Assembly (NCBI GenBank): GCA_965644295.1
Contig: CBFFRP010000297.1
Coordinates: forward strand, 744,001-808,000
Direction of reading: 5' to 3'
Origin: Paraphysomonas bandaiensis
Lineage: Eukaryota; Chrysophyceae
DNA: 64,000 bases
In this document: positions 24,557-35,489 of the stretch, one piece after another
Position numbering within the stretch: position 1 is the stretch's first letter
Layout of the letters: each line of letters starts with the position of its first letter
Position numbers and translations under genes: made by a program
The notes under the pieces: generated by a model
Told to the model about the DNA's origin: nothing
The model's input: the letters and a program-made list of their open reading frames with translations, nothing else
Databases searched by the model: none

Positions 24557-24843
24557 CAAGTTAAGTAAACAATATAATGAAGCGCAGCAAGTATGTGAAA
24601 TAAATACGCGTATGCTGTGCAGTGCAAAATTTTAATGTCTTGAAGATAATTATTCGATAGTACGTAATGATAATAAATGATGTTATAACAGATGCATGGA
24701 TGGAATTGTGTATAGCTAAGTATCGTGATGTATAGTGCATAGGGAGTATACGTGCACACACGACCTTGCAAAAACTCGGAGTATTTTAAGTATTATTTCG
24801 CACATATGTCCAATGTTCAAACACTAACTCAATGCAATGTGTA

Positions 24844-25013
24844 CATAGATAGAAGTGCGCGGTCGCAACACTCAGCAGCACCCACTAGGGGGCCGCACGC
24901 AGTGATTAGTTACGCTGTCAATATGGGGCATAGATAGAACTGCGCGGTCGCAACACTCAGCAGCACCCACTAGGGGGCCGCACGCAGTGATTAGTTACGC
25001 TGTCAATATGGGG
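24844..25013 (+). repeat. Tandem pair of an 85-bp repeat (dispersed family)
   Basis: Two 85-bp units differing at one position (AGAAGTGCGC versus AGAACTGCGC). They contain CACCCACTAGGGGGCCGCAC. The GC-rich core stands out against its AT-rich surroundings. A third copy in reverse orientation lies at 36572-36660. Confidence 0.9.
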
Positions 25014-25904
25014 CATTAAGGTAAAATATTTCAAACGCCTATAATGCTTCGAGGAGTGGAATATATCGTATTCATTTTACCATTCTATGCAGACGAACTG
25101 TAAGAAACCATCAGTGAACACTATCGGGGTGATACTAAAGTTAAAACGATAAACTCATTTATTTCTGAGTCGATTATGTGTTCACTTCTTAAAATTATTT
25201 GTCTTTTTTACACTTTATAAACTCTATAAGGGGACATTACACTATTCCTATTCTTCACATAATCTTGGGTGATATATGCATCAACTTCATCAGGACTGCA
25301 GAATTTTCATTGGCTGATAAATACTCAGTACTCTCCATAAGCTCATCGATCTAGTGAAGAACACGAAACGAATACTATCTCGATGTCTCAACCTTGGCAC
25401 AACCAACATCACAGTTATTGGGGTCACGCGGAATGCGGGTTCTTCACAACTTCTGATGGGAGATATCTTTAGGACAATATGGAGATGTAATGTAAGCAGC
25501 AAATCTCTAAACTGCTAGTTGATGCAGGTAATAGACGAATGTACAATGACAAAGTCTTTAACTCTCATTGCGCATTAGAGTACTTAGGAGTGTCCGTACA
25601 AACACAGGTTAAAAAGTGTAAGAGCCCGTCACGACTGATGCATTAATACGTCAGGATTCCAAACTACGTAGAATACAAGACCCCAATTTCTTTACCGCTA
25701 GAGGAGTGACCTCAAAAGCAGTTGCTGCAACTATCTACTTGGATGCTTCTTATCTTACCTGAGGTAGATGATAGAACAATCTGCAAGAACACACGGGGGG
25801 TCCATCTCATCTATCTTAAGTTCCATATTAACACAGTTTCAGACAAAGAGTTGATGAGAGTGTGTCCTCATTCGCAATAGTGTCATGTGCATTCCCTTCC
25901 TCTC

Positions 25905-26032
25905 GTATCGGCATCCTTTGTATATTTTTGTTCGAAGATGCCTCTAATATTGAGGCAACAATTATCTGTATTTTAGCCGTAGTTGTATATCAGTAATATA
26001 GAAAATATTTGCTTCAATTAATTCCCGAAAAT
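25905..26032 (-). mobile_element. MITE family A, copy 2 (reverse)
   Basis: Starts GTATCGGCATCCTTTGTATA, which is the right terminus of the family in reverse. It continues through the shared AGATGCCTCTAATATTGAGG core and ends near TTAATTCCCGAAAA. The left terminal repeat is lost. Confidence 0.75.
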
Positions 26033-26439
26033 GGCTGCCCATACTATGCCACAATGGCTCTGTGCTGTACTTATGTACTACTGTACTCTGTACTGCTGTA
26101 TCGTCGACTTGTACAGCAGTACTGTACTCTGTGTAATCATGTGCTGCAGTACGCGCAGTGGTGTTTCTTGTCTCAGATCTGTGATAGTATCGTCTGGGTA
26201 TCGTTCCCTGACGACAGATTTAAACATGCAATTGATTGATGAGCCGTCCTCTGTTCCCCCATGACCCCCCTCCCCTTCTCCTTCTCCTTTTCCTTCCTTC
26301 TAGCGACACTATGGTTGCTACAGAGCATATAGTTATGTGAATCCAAGTCAACGAAACACGACCTTTTGAAGACTGTTAAGGCATGTGTCGGCGACTCTCA
26401 CTATGAGGGAAACACACAGGTACTCCATTCAATAGCGAG

Positions 26440-27065
26440 AGGAGTTTGGAGTTAGTGTTTCTCGAGTGCTTGATGCCACTCATATGCAACAAGTGTTCAA
26501 TCTCGCGAAGGGTGTGAAGAAAGTTCAACCAGACAGAAAATTCTTTTGTGTGTTATTTCTTGTCATAGAAGTCTTGACATACTCATAGGAGATTCAAAGG
26601 GTTAGAGGGTGGAAATATCGTGAATTATCTAGGCAGCTACTTGGTGAATATTTTGCCAAATGTCTATCGACGACTGCAGGACACAGTTCAGGTTTCCGCT
26701 AATCATATGCGATGGCCCGACAATGTCGATAATTTAGGTGTCCGCACCGTTGAATTTGTTGAGTATGACCTTGGTGGCCGTTTTAAAACCCACCGTGGCA
26801 AGAACTCTACATGTACTATTGTTGTATTGCTGACAGAGCGGTCTAATTTTACAGGTCTAATATTTCTGTTTGGCTATACTGCTATGTCTTAATCAGAAGG
26901 ATTTGATTATTTCTTTCAGGTGGTACTTTTGAAATAGAGGATAGCACTGGAAAGAGCACAGAGATCTGGACTGAGCGGGGAGATGCAGTGGTGTTTCTGA
27001 GTGAGACGTACCACCGTGTGAATCCTGTAGAATCTGGGTCTCGCATTATTCTAACTGTAGAGTAA
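26440..27065 (+). CDS. 2-oxoglutarate/Fe(II) oxygenase-like protein, partial model
   Basis: Resembles prolyl-4-hydroxylase-like oxygenases. The last two coding segments join at a 65-nt intron (26855-26919): T-V-E-F-V-E-Y-D-L-G-G-R-F-K-T-H, I-V-V-L-L, then G-G-T-F-E-I-E-D, G-D-A-V-V-F-L-S and Y-H-R-V-N-P-V-E-S-G-S-R, with the stop at 27063-27065. An upstream exon (about 26440-26540, reading E-F-G-V-S-V-S-R-V-L-D-A) fits the family N-terminus, with a further intron near 26545-26591. I could not find a convincing start codon. The family's iron ligands are H-x-D ... H; here the first site reads H-R-G, so the aspartate appears absent while the distal H and the 2OG-binding R are present. It may be inactive or degraded. 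Confidence 0.6.
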
Positions 27066-28607
27066 TGGAAATATGCGTCAGGGAGGTTTCATGAAATAGA
27101 ATCCTCATCGAGAACTCTCGTTCAAGACTTCCTTCGTTGATAAAATGTAGTAGTATTGTTGTAGTGTGTATGCATCACGTTTTTATAACCCTGCGTACTG
27201 TACTGTTTATTATTGTTATTTCGAAAGTAGTAGAATAGATTCGAAATGTATTTATTTCGATATATAGATAATAGGGGGGCTGTGTTGGTTCTCTCTCGTG
27301 AAAAGTAAGCTAAGTTACTTCTTGAGACTCTACTTAGAAGCTCTCTTTTTTTTGTTAGAACTAGTACGGCCAACCACGGCAACCAGTACGGGAAAATTTA
27401 CATAACACATCATAACTAACTGTATTCTGAATATTCTCTTACTTATCTCAGTTTGTGTATCGTTTTTTTTGCGTACTTGATGTTTGATGTTTGATGTCAG
27501 GTATGCCTTTTACTTGTAGCTATTGGCTTTTGAACATTTTGTTGGTTTAGATTGTTAAAAAAAAGAGTATTGCCTATGCAATAATAATATTATATATAGC
27601 AATCATCGATCTAGTCTAACGACATAACGTTACTCTAACCAACAAAAGAAAAAAAGCCAATTTTAGCAGCAAACGATAGTAGATTGCAGCGATATCAAGA
27701 AGCGTTTAGTAAGAAAATATTGTCATAGAAATAAAGTAATTTCAAAACTAAGATGAAGGTGGTGACCTATTTATTCTCTCACATTTCAGCGTGTACCAGT
27801 GAAACATATAGCTAAGCTTAAGAGAAATTTAGACTTTGACTATACAGTTAATTATTTCTCGAGCTGAACATACAATACACTATAAATTAGTATTTAGCAT
27901 TTTAGCAGCAATCACTTGATACACCTTCCGGAAAGTAAGTATTAAAAGTTTTGTCGAGATGTGACAGTTTCTTTTCACCTGGTCCGTCTGGAGTCTGAAG
28001 TGCCCATCATCGGACTTTCAAGACCCGTCGTGAGGATATGATGCACCAAGTAGGGTGTTTAATGCGGCATCTAAAAATATATCGAGCTTGGTACGACGAG
28101 ATTTGACTACAGCGTCTCTAAGTATTATCAGTCTGCGTATGGGCATTGAAGCAGCATGTATGTGACTGAAGTTGCCATCCGCATATAGCTGTATGACCAC
28201 TTCCTCCCATGCGCCTTCATAAAAGCAGGATTCCATTGGCTCTGTTGGAGAAGCATGTCTGCATAAGCACTTTATGCTCCCCAGAAGTGCAGTTCATAGT
28301 CAATTATGCTGTAAGTGGTGTGTACAGGGGACTACACATCCATCTCCTCATACAAACTAATCAACTGAACGCTCTCTGAGACCGTACCCTGAGTTCTGTT
28401 CAGTAGAATGATTCACAAGAGATCGAATCATCAGAACAATAGACTGAGATTGCTTCATACTAGTAGACATGGGACCGCCTACATACAGTACCCAAACAGT
28501 ACCCAATTATGGTGTACGAGTACTATATAGAGGTACAGTGGTATCGTGCAGTACTGCTGTACATGGTGTACTTCTTATAAAGGTGTACCGATATGTATGT
28601 ATATATA
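27066..28607. other. Intergenic region
   Basis: No supported gene. A 72-codon frame on the minus strand (28018-28236) has protein-like composition but no recognisable family and no support from neighbours. The rest is AT-rich. Confidence 0.35.
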
Positions 28608-28819
28608 TGACTACCTAAATTGCACAAACACATAAATGCATAAAAAATAGGCTGCATAAACTCAAGAATTTATGCAGATTTATGTTTTTTTAGGAGACCC
28701 CTCCGGACCCCTCGTACAAACTATCCTATATGCATAAACATATGCAGAAACTGGGTCTGAATAGATTTTTATAATCCCAGACTTTTTTTGCATTTGTATT
28801 TATGCAATTTAGGTAGTCA
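28608..28819. mobile_element. 212-bp MITE-like inverted-repeat element
   Basis: Bounded by perfect 17-bp inverted repeats, TGACTACCTAAATTGCA and its complement, extended imperfectly inward (CATAAATGCATAAAA against TTTTGCATTTGTATTTATG). The interior has further ATGCATAAA palindromes. No clear target duplication is visible. It lies about 270 bp upstream of the uL22m start. Confidence 0.65.
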
Positions 28820-28821
28820 CC

Positions 28822-29000
28822 CACTACACGCTATACACTGTACACTATACGCTATATACTATACGCTATACGCTTTATGCTATACACTACACGCTATAAT
28901 ACGCTATACGCTTTATGCTATACACTACTGTACACTATACGCTATACACTCTATACGCTATACACTGTACACTATACGCTATACGCTATACACTCACTCT
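28822..29000. repeat. CTATACGCTATACAC-type minisatellite in the uL22m promoter region
   Basis: Imperfect tandem copies of a 7-8 bp unit (ACGCTAT / ACACTAT) from about 28822 to 28995, ending about 95 bp before the uL22m start codon. Confidence 0.7.
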
Positions 29001-29092
29001 GCACAACACACTCACCAAAGAAATCAACTAACCCTCTTAAACCATATATATATAACCCCACCCCATATCACAAGAGATATTCATTGATTTCC

Positions 29093-29780
29093 ATGTCATT
29101 AATAGGCAATATATTCAAGCGGTCTAGATCAGTCACTGGTATATTACGAACATTTTGTGATAAGACAACAACAGTGTTATCATCCCCTGAAACACCAACT
29201 ATCATAGCAGCTGGTAAAAGAAACATTGATCAAAGTCCATGGAAAGTTAATTTTTTGGTTAAATTGGTATGTATTCCATATATATATACATAGAAGGGTT
29301 TCATATGTCAAACAGGTACGAAACAAATGGGTACCCGACGCTCTTGCACAATTGAAATTCTCTCCAAAGCATAAAGCCCGAGATGTTGCTAAAATATTAA
29401 ATGTAAATTATATTTATTTATTATTTTACTTATATTGATGTTTGATATCTGAACAGAGAGCAGTTTCATTAGCGAATACGAGACATGGGGCGATACCAGA
29501 AGAGCTAGATGTGCATGAGATTGCCGTGACCAAAGGCAACGTAAAGAAGCAGCTTACAATCATGGGCAGAGGAAGAGCTGGGTTCGGATATAAGCGGTGG
29601 TGCCACGTAAATCTAAAAGTGAAAGTTATTAATTTCGACGAAAAAATTCTTATGGCGAAAACGAAAAATCAGAAAGAAACATGGATGAAGCGCAAAGAGC
29701 TTGTACGGACTTTGAAAGAGGTGGGGAGACCCGAGTACATCGTCGATGGGAAGAAGAAGGACAAATCTGCTTTTGAGTAG
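29093..29780 (+). CDS. MRPL22: Mitochondrial large-subunit ribosomal protein uL22m
   Basis: Three exons: 29093-29266, 29316-29402 and 29457-29780, with introns of 49 and 54 nt, giving 194 residues. The uL22 core is clear: V-P-D-A-L-A-Q-L-K-F-S-P-K-H-K-A-R, D-V-A-K-I-L-N-R-A, and the R-G-R-A-G loop that in this family lines the peptide exit tunnel. An N-terminal extension of about 50 residues, rich in R, S and T and poor in acidic residues at first (IFKRSRSVTGILRTF), fits a mitochondrial targeting peptide. The tail is lysine-rich. Confidence 0.88.
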
Positions 29781-30232
29781 AGGCATGCACGTTTTATAAG
29801 ATGTCATTCTCATGTGGCAATAATAAGTAACCCCTAGTTTACATATAAATTTCTTCCTATTGAAGTGTTAGTTTTTGAACTATTGTTAGATAGCGTTCCA
29901 TCAATACTATTGATGGAGGTCTTGGAACCGGCCCAACAATACTATTGCAATATAGTAGTATCATTGATCAGTACGTAAGCACATGATAACAAAACCCATT
30001 TCGCTGGCTACTGCTTAGCTAATCACAATTTCCTCATCTTCTGAGCCATCATCGGACGCCAGCATCACCATATTCATTCAAAACTAATTAAAATATGCAG
30101 GTAATTGGTCACAACTGTCGATTTGCTTTCAGAAACAACACCATATTAGGTATAGTAGAATGCATAAGTTTGCGCAACACTAACAAACGATAAACTAAGC
30201 TTTGCTGCGCTGAACAGGCCTTCACATTAAAC
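29781..30232. other. Intergenic region with a MITE fragment
   Basis: No gene. Around 29880-29925 the sequence CTATTGTTAGATAGCGTT and the following ACTATTGATGGAG match the interior of the hAT-like MITE at 31629-31777, so a fragment or diverged copy sits here. Confidence 0.5.
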
Positions 30233-30840
30233 ATGACTAGACGGTGGATATATGTCAGCGACTCTAATCAGGGACAGTATTCAAATGGCGTGTGCAAAAT
30301 CAGCACCAAAATTCTATCCAATGGCGGAAAACTTGTCGATTACAGTAAAGCATATCTGTCTGTCCCCTACGTAGTTGTTTTGACCAAGATGAACGCCGCC
30401 AATCCACCCGTGGCGGTCAATCTAGACGCTCTAACTGATTACAAGGTAGCCCTCAAAACACTTCCAGTAAACTCCCTTCGTGTTGACATGAATAACTCAA
30501 CACATGTGTGTACATGTCCGCGCTGCATTATTTAGGAGCGAATGAGGAGGACGATGCATACGAGACGGAACTTTTTATGAAAAAAGACAGTCCTGATTCT
30601 TGGATGATCTCACCTGCAGTTGGTGCGAACGGCTTGGGATTATGCATTAATATCAACAAGTAGACACATGTTTCAGGTACGGGGAGCTCGGCCGCCACCG
30701 CACTGACAAACGAGGGTATGCTTTCCAAGCAGGTGGCGATGAGTAACCAGTTTGTACAAGGGGCTCGCCGCGCAACAGATATGTGTTTTTCTTTAAACTG
30801 GTACGGCAGTCAATATTGGAGGGCGCGGGCGTCAAATTAA
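30233..30840 (+). pseudogene. Broken major-capsid-like gene fragment, Polinton-like virus type
   Basis: A 100-codon frame stops at 30535. Its start (W-I-Y-V-S-D-S-N-Q-G-Q-Y-S-N-G, then G-G-K-L-V-D-Y-S-K-A-Y-L-S-V-P-Y) resembles the N-terminus of major capsid proteins of Polinton-like viruses and adintoviruses. Further protein-like stretches continue in other frames to about 30830, interrupted by frameshifts and stops, so it is far shorter than a full capsid gene and not functional. The assignment rests on recalled family pattern, not on a search. No ATPase, protease or integrase partner is visible nearby. Confidence 0.45.
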
Positions 30841-30906
30841 TTTTATACATATATATTCAATTCCAGCGCCCTGGGAAAAATAAAAAATATCTAATCTTGT
30901 CCCTAA

Positions 30907-31371
30907 TTGGTTTTCATCCGAGCGGAGAAGGTGGACGATTTCCAACTATCGTAAAACTCACTCGGGAGAAGAGTACAAAGTGGATGATGCATGTGCTGGA
31001 CGAGTGCGCATAATAAAGGGAAGATATTGGAGTCAGCTTGAATTTGTAACAGATTTTGGTGTAGACATCTGCTTCATGCGTCAGTGTGAAAAATTGCACT
31101 AGTGAGACCACTTCGTGACCGTGGGAGGACCCGGCGCTAAATCTACTCTACTCTCCACTCCAGACTACCTGCTGCTGTGAACACCACTTTTTAGGACCCT
31201 AAAAACCTGCCGCATATACATATGCTAAAGACACGGACCGCAAGTTGTTTGTGTTAGGACAAGTAGATTGGACAGGAGCATATGATTTGGCTTAAACACG
31301 CAACTCGTAGCTAACTTAATTGTGTTGTATAGTTGAGCACTTGTCGGTGCATGCAATTGAATGACTGATTA
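30907..31371 (+). repeat. Left 465-bp inverted repeat flanking the GTPase-U-box gene
   Basis: The reverse complement of 35490-35954 with equal length, no indels, and a handful of substitutions (about 98 percent identity by eye). Part of it (30925-31100) is an open frame of about 58 codons with protein-like composition (R-V-R-I-I-K-G-R-Y-W-S-Q-L-E) that I cannot assign; the same frame is open in the other copy. Confidence 0.92.
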
Positions 31372-31437
31372 CTATGAAGTTGTTAGGTTGGTTGCGGCAA
31401 TGCATAAGCTTGCGCTTCTAAATAATCAGTCATTCAG
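31359..31437. repeat. Short segment bounded by 13-bp inverted repeats, flipped relative to the other copy
   Basis: GAATGACTGATTA (from 31359) and its near-complement TAATCAGTCATTC (ending 31437) enclose a segment containing GTTGTTAGGTTGGTTGCGGC. Relative to the 465-bp body the segment is in the opposite orientation from its counterpart at 35444-35489. Confidence 0.75.
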
Positions 31438-31628
31438 ATGTAATATATCACCTCTTGAGTGAAATCAAAGAACATATTTATATTGTTCTTCCTACTACGT
31501 GATTCAGTGTATATATGTGATGCAATAACTGTGGTACATAGTACAGACAGGCTATTATTTTGCGAATCTTGTCAAATTACAATTCCAGAAATTACAATAA
31601 CAATAGAACGGCAAAACACAACAGAAAC

Positions 31629-31777
31629 CAGGGCTAGGAAACAATATATTGAAATACTATTGTTAGATAGCGTTCTATCAGTACTATTGATGGAGATTTT
31701 GGCCGGTCGACCAATCAATATATTTTACAATATATTGTACAATGTATTGCAATTCAATATATTGTTTCCTAGCCCTG
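31629..31777. mobile_element. 149-bp hAT-like MITE
   Basis: Perfect 25-bp terminal inverted repeats beginning CAGGGCTAGGAAACAATATA. The flanking octamers ACAGAAAC and AAAGAAAC match at 7 of 8 positions. CAGGG-type termini with an 8-bp duplication fit the hAT superfamily. There is no coding capacity. Confidence 0.82.
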
Positions 31778-31926
31778 AAAGAAACTAAATAATTAACTTT
31801 TTCATAAATAGGGTAAGTTTTCGCCCACATAGCCCACCATCATATATACATAGGCATATTATACTGATTATATAGTTAGATGTTCGAAATCACAATATCT
31901 TAACCCAGCGAAACTACACCACATCT

Positions 31927-34197
31927 CTATTCGTTGTCTTCAGCATTTTGAATACGAGCAACAATATCCTCCCACAAACCAATCCACCACTCACCGGGCT
32001 CTTCAATGCGATTTTTCTCCCGCCAGAGTGTGATGCGGTGCCTGAGGTAGTCATGAGGCATGATATTATTGAGACGGATAATCCTTCTGCAAAGCGGACA
32101 GGGAGCTTCATGACGATTACCAAAATAGCGATTAATAGCATCGCGCTCAAATATACATCCATCCTCATCCAACACAGGATCGTTCATTATTTCCAAGGTC
32201 AGTGGGCAAACGAAGTCAACAGGCACACGATCTTCATTGAGATAGAACCTATCTTGATCGGGAAGGCGTCGAAGTGTGTCAATCAATCCGGTGATGATAG
32301 TCACAGTATTTTGATTCAGTTCTTGAACAGGCTGGGTGTAGCGCAGAATCGCTGCTTGCAATGCGTCCACTTCCCTCAGTAGGTTGGTGCGGTACGAACG
32401 CTGCCTATCCAGCAGACGAGTCACCTGTTTACAAATTGCACCTCTACTTGGATGCGTCGTTCTTGATCTATATACGTTCTCATCAGTGAAATCGGTACGA
32501 ATCTGATCGGCGAGAGTAGCAACATCGAACGCATGTCGCATTATTTCAGTTGTGCGGTTCTGCCAACGGTCAACATCGATGCGAAGGCTGTTTGCAAATC
32601 CTGCTGGCTGCTCTTGCCACTGACTCTCCAGTTGGCGAACTTCGTTTCTAAATGTAGCGAAGTGCTCCCTCAGATTTTGGATTTTTCTATCCTTCACTCG
32701 AACCCACGCGCTGCTTATATCAGTGTTAATATTAATGTATTGCCGCACTCGGCCTGTCGACTTAAATATTCCTCTGCGGACGGGGTCCATAGTTGCTTTC
32801 CAAGTCTTCCCATGAATATCATCCCAATCACCAGTGTCACAGATATCACTATACAATTGGGAAATTTTGTCAGGATCGGAAAACCTGTCGGCGTATTTAT
32901 CCATGAGTTTATCAATCTTAGTGCGAATGTTTAGAATCAGATCATCCAAATTGCCCTGCGGGAAATTAGGTGGAGGATTTCGCAAGCCTAGAGTCTCTAG
33001 CATGCCGATGACTTCAGTCAGCGCGTCCTCCATAGCATTTAAAGTTTCACCCTGAATTGCGCCAAGATCTCCCAACCTGTTGCGCCAGTACTCCATGCCG
33101 AATCGATCCTCCATACGTCGTGCATTCGATACGAATCCGACTGGTATGTGCACCTCTCTACGAACATCGCCCGCGTCGCCCCTACACAAGACTTTAATGA
33201 TATGGTTTCTGGCAGTTGCTTCCATCTCGTCGAAGTCCAGATCTGCTGGTGTGCGTGGCTCTTCGCCATCATCATCATCCGTGGTTAACATATCATCGGC
33301 ATGCGTACATACAGCAGAAACTTTTTCCATGCGCGATGATGTCGCACACAGCTCTCGAAAAGCCTGTTGCTCTTGTTTCCCTTTCAGAAATCTACTAGTC
33401 CGATCCGTGAACCAAATCTGCTGCCAAGAATTCACAACCTCAAGGGCTCGCTGGGACTTCATGTCCACCGCATCAAAAAGACCGGGAGAATCCACCACAA
33501 TCACATTGCTGGGAAGGTGTTCAAAGTTTCCTTCGATACGAATAAAGTCCACAGTCACGGCCTGCCATTGATCGGGTGGCGCATTGTTTGCAGGTAGATG
33601 AGAATAGATCGTCAGGGCCTCTCGTAACTCCTTCATGGAGTCTCGCTCAAGCACTAGTGGCTGGCGCCCAATGTTCTGTAAGAGTACACGGTTTTCTTCG
33701 GTTGGAGTTAGTGGAGTGGGTTTCTCATAGCTAAGGTCGCTACTGAAGCAGTGCCTTATCACAGTCATTATAGCTTTGAGTCTGCTATTTCCTTCGACTG
33801 CACGATTCTCCCACAGCATTTCCGCCACGTATTCAAGGTGTTCCTTCATAGTTCGGGTTGATATGAAATACACCGTTGCTTTGTATGTCTTCATGTCTGG
33901 CCGAGAGACAATCTCACTCACCACTGAAGTGGATGACTTTGCCTGTGCACCCGCTGTAACAACAGTCTCTTGAAGCAACTGATTGATGAATCGCGATTTA
34001 CCCACTCCTGTGCCGCCATAGAGAGCAACTTTAGTTGGATTTAAGTTAGTTAAGATCGTATCGCATCTGTTGATCACGTCACTGATATGGGGCCGAACAT
34101 CAGCCGCTGTATCTTCACTCGTTCGTATCTCCTGAAGACACTCAATAATCATACGGCATTTCGCCTGAACATTAGCTCGTCTAACATCATCCGTCAT
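31927..34197 (-). CDS. Dynamin/SLIP-GC-like GTPase fused to a C-terminal U-box
   Basis: Intronless, 756 residues from the ATG at 34197 (an in-frame ATG at 34332 adds 45 residues of low similarity). The P-loop GGTGVGKS is at 61-68, a switch-like K-S-S-T-S-V-V-S-E at about 87-95, D-S-P-G at 236-239, and T-H-A-D as a plausible G4. A long helical middle follows, with coiled-coil-like stretches. A U-box occupies about 659-725 (V-C-P-L-T-L-E-I-M-N-D-P-V ... F-E-R-D-A-I ... P-C-P-L-C). It would be a ubiquitin ligase governed by a GTP switch. The lack of introns, unlike most neighbours, and the flanking inverted repeats suggest acquisition or capture. Substrate and location are unknown. Confidence 0.82.
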   Translation of the reverse strand: MTDDVRRANVQAKCRMIIECLQEIRTSEDTAADVRPHISDVINRCDTILTNLNPTKVALYGGTGVGKSRFINQLLQETVVTAGAQAKSSTSVVSEIVSRPDMKTYKATVYFISTRTMKEHLEYVAEMLWENRAVEGNSRLKAIMTVIRHCFSSDLSYEKPTPLTPTEENRVLLQNIGRQPLVLERDSMKELREALTIYSHLPANNAPPDQWQAVTVDFIRIEGNFEHLPSNVIVVDSPGLFDAVDMKSQRALEVVNSWQQIWFTDRTSRFLKGKQEQQAFRELCATSSRMEKVSAVCTHADDMLTTDDDDGEEPRTPADLDFDEMEATARNHIIKVLCRGDAGDVRREVHIPVGFVSNARRMEDRFGMEYWRNRLGDLGAIQGETLNAMEDALTEVIGMLETLGLRNPPPNFPQGNLDDLILNIRTKIDKLMDKYADRFSDPDKISQLYSDICDTGDWDDIHGKTWKATMDPVRRGIFKSTGRVRQYININTDISSAWVRVKDRKIQNLREHFATFRNEVRQLESQWQEQPAGFANSLRIDVDRWQNRTTEIMRHAFDVATLADQIRTDFTDENVYRSRTTHPSRGAICKQVTRLLDRQRSYRTNLLREVDALQAAILRYTQPVQELNQNTVTIITGLIDTLRRLPDQDRFYLNEDRVPVDFVCPLTLEIMNDPVLDEDGCIFERDAINRYFGNRHEAPCPLCRRIIRLNNIMPHDYLRHRITLWREKNRIEEPGEWWIGLWEDIVARIQNAEDNE

Positions 34198-34759
34198 GTG
34201 TGTATCTTGTGGTGTAGTTGTGATGCTCTGAGTGTATGATAATAGAAGGAGATCGTGTAGATATGCATACACAGAGAGAAGACACACAGCATCAACATGA
34301 ATAAGTGGCGGAGGATGATTGTGTTGCCCCACTAGTAGAATATTCGAAAAGATACACGTGTCTGGTCTACTTGAATATATGCATCTGTCGAGTTTCTAAA
34401 GCCGCATCTTTTTCCAACTCTGGACAAAACAATCCCAACATACCCAACATGCATCTGCATGTAGATATGTATACATGTATACCTCAATACACGTATACCT
34501 CAATACACGTATACCATACCATGGAGACTTGTTTCGACAGAGCGGACCAGTCTGGTCCCACTTTATTTTTTTGTATTGTGTTTTTTCGTATGGAATATGA
34601 GTGTAGAGCTTTGAAATTGTAGTCAAAATGACCACAATTTTTTTTTTTCGAGTGGGACCGGAAAAACGTCTTCATTAGAGGAATTTCAGTTTTTTCGATT
34701 TCTACTAGAAGTCGGTGCCGCTTTTTTGGCCATTTTCAGATGCCCATTGCATTGTTCGA
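34198..34759. other. Upstream region of the GTPase-U-box gene
   Basis: No gene. CAATACACGTATACCT repeats occur near 34480-34520, and T-rich runs near 34560-34720. The promoter of the GTPase-U-box gene should lie in its left part. Confidence 0.4.
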
Positions 34760-34908
34760 GTATCGGCAGTCAGCATCTTATTTTTCGGGAATAAATCGAA
34801 GTAAAATTCCTCTATATTACTGATATACAACTACGGCTAGAATACACATAATTGTTGTCTCAATATTAGAGGCATCTTCGAACAAAAATATACCAAGGAT
34901 GCCGATAC
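34760..34908 (+). mobile_element. MITE family A, copy 3 (complete, 149 bp)
   Basis: Begins GTATCGGCAGTCAGCATCTT and ends AAGGATGCCGATAC; GTATCGGCA and TGCCGATAC form the terminal inverted repeats. It is non-coding and the best-preserved of the four copies. Confidence 0.85.
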
Positions 34909-35489
34909 GCCTCTGACACACAGAGCATCAATGGATATATAAATTATATCAGAATATCAAGCATACTCTCGACTTTGTGTCATTATAATCGACTTTGTGC
35001 TCTCATGAACTCATTGTTGTGTTATTTAAGTTTCAAATGAGTGCCTTAAGCGTTTTTTGACTTTTTTTTGGAGCTCACGCTTACCGCCGCTTTTCAACCG
35101 CCTGAATTCCAACATATCGACATCAAACTCATTGTTTGGCTGAATATGTCTGCGCACACTGCATTGTTAATGGAGGAATAATACCGTTAGACTAATTCAG
35201 AGGTGCTGGACTCGAATATGTCGTCAAATTCTTATATTTCGTTGAGTATCAAGAGTTATAGCATGATGCACCACTCAGCTCACAGTTGTACATTACCTGC
35301 AATATTGACACAACCTGACCAAATTGCGCTGTATTGACAACATTCTAGGCCGTTTATACAGTAATCATTGTCAAACGGTAATCTACGATATCAGTGTTTA
35401 TAAATAATGTCCACTTCTCTAATTCATTTTTCACAGTTTAGGGAAGTTGTTAGGTTGGTTGCGGCAATGCACAAGCTTGCGCTTCTTAA

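Larger units (their letters stand above)
24557..26430. other. Intergenic region with repeats and one MITE
   Basis: No gene supported. It contains the 85-bp tandem pair (24844-25013) and a MITE family A copy (25905-26032), with degenerate AT-rich sequence between. A pyrimidine-rich tract lies near 26270-26300. Confidence 0.4.

Noticed and set aside
28018-28236. 72-codon minus-strand frame
   Set aside because: Protein-like in composition but unsupported by any motif or context.
32533-33571. Plus-strand frames opposite the GTPase-U-box gene
   Set aside because: Shadow frames of a clearly conserved minus-strand gene.
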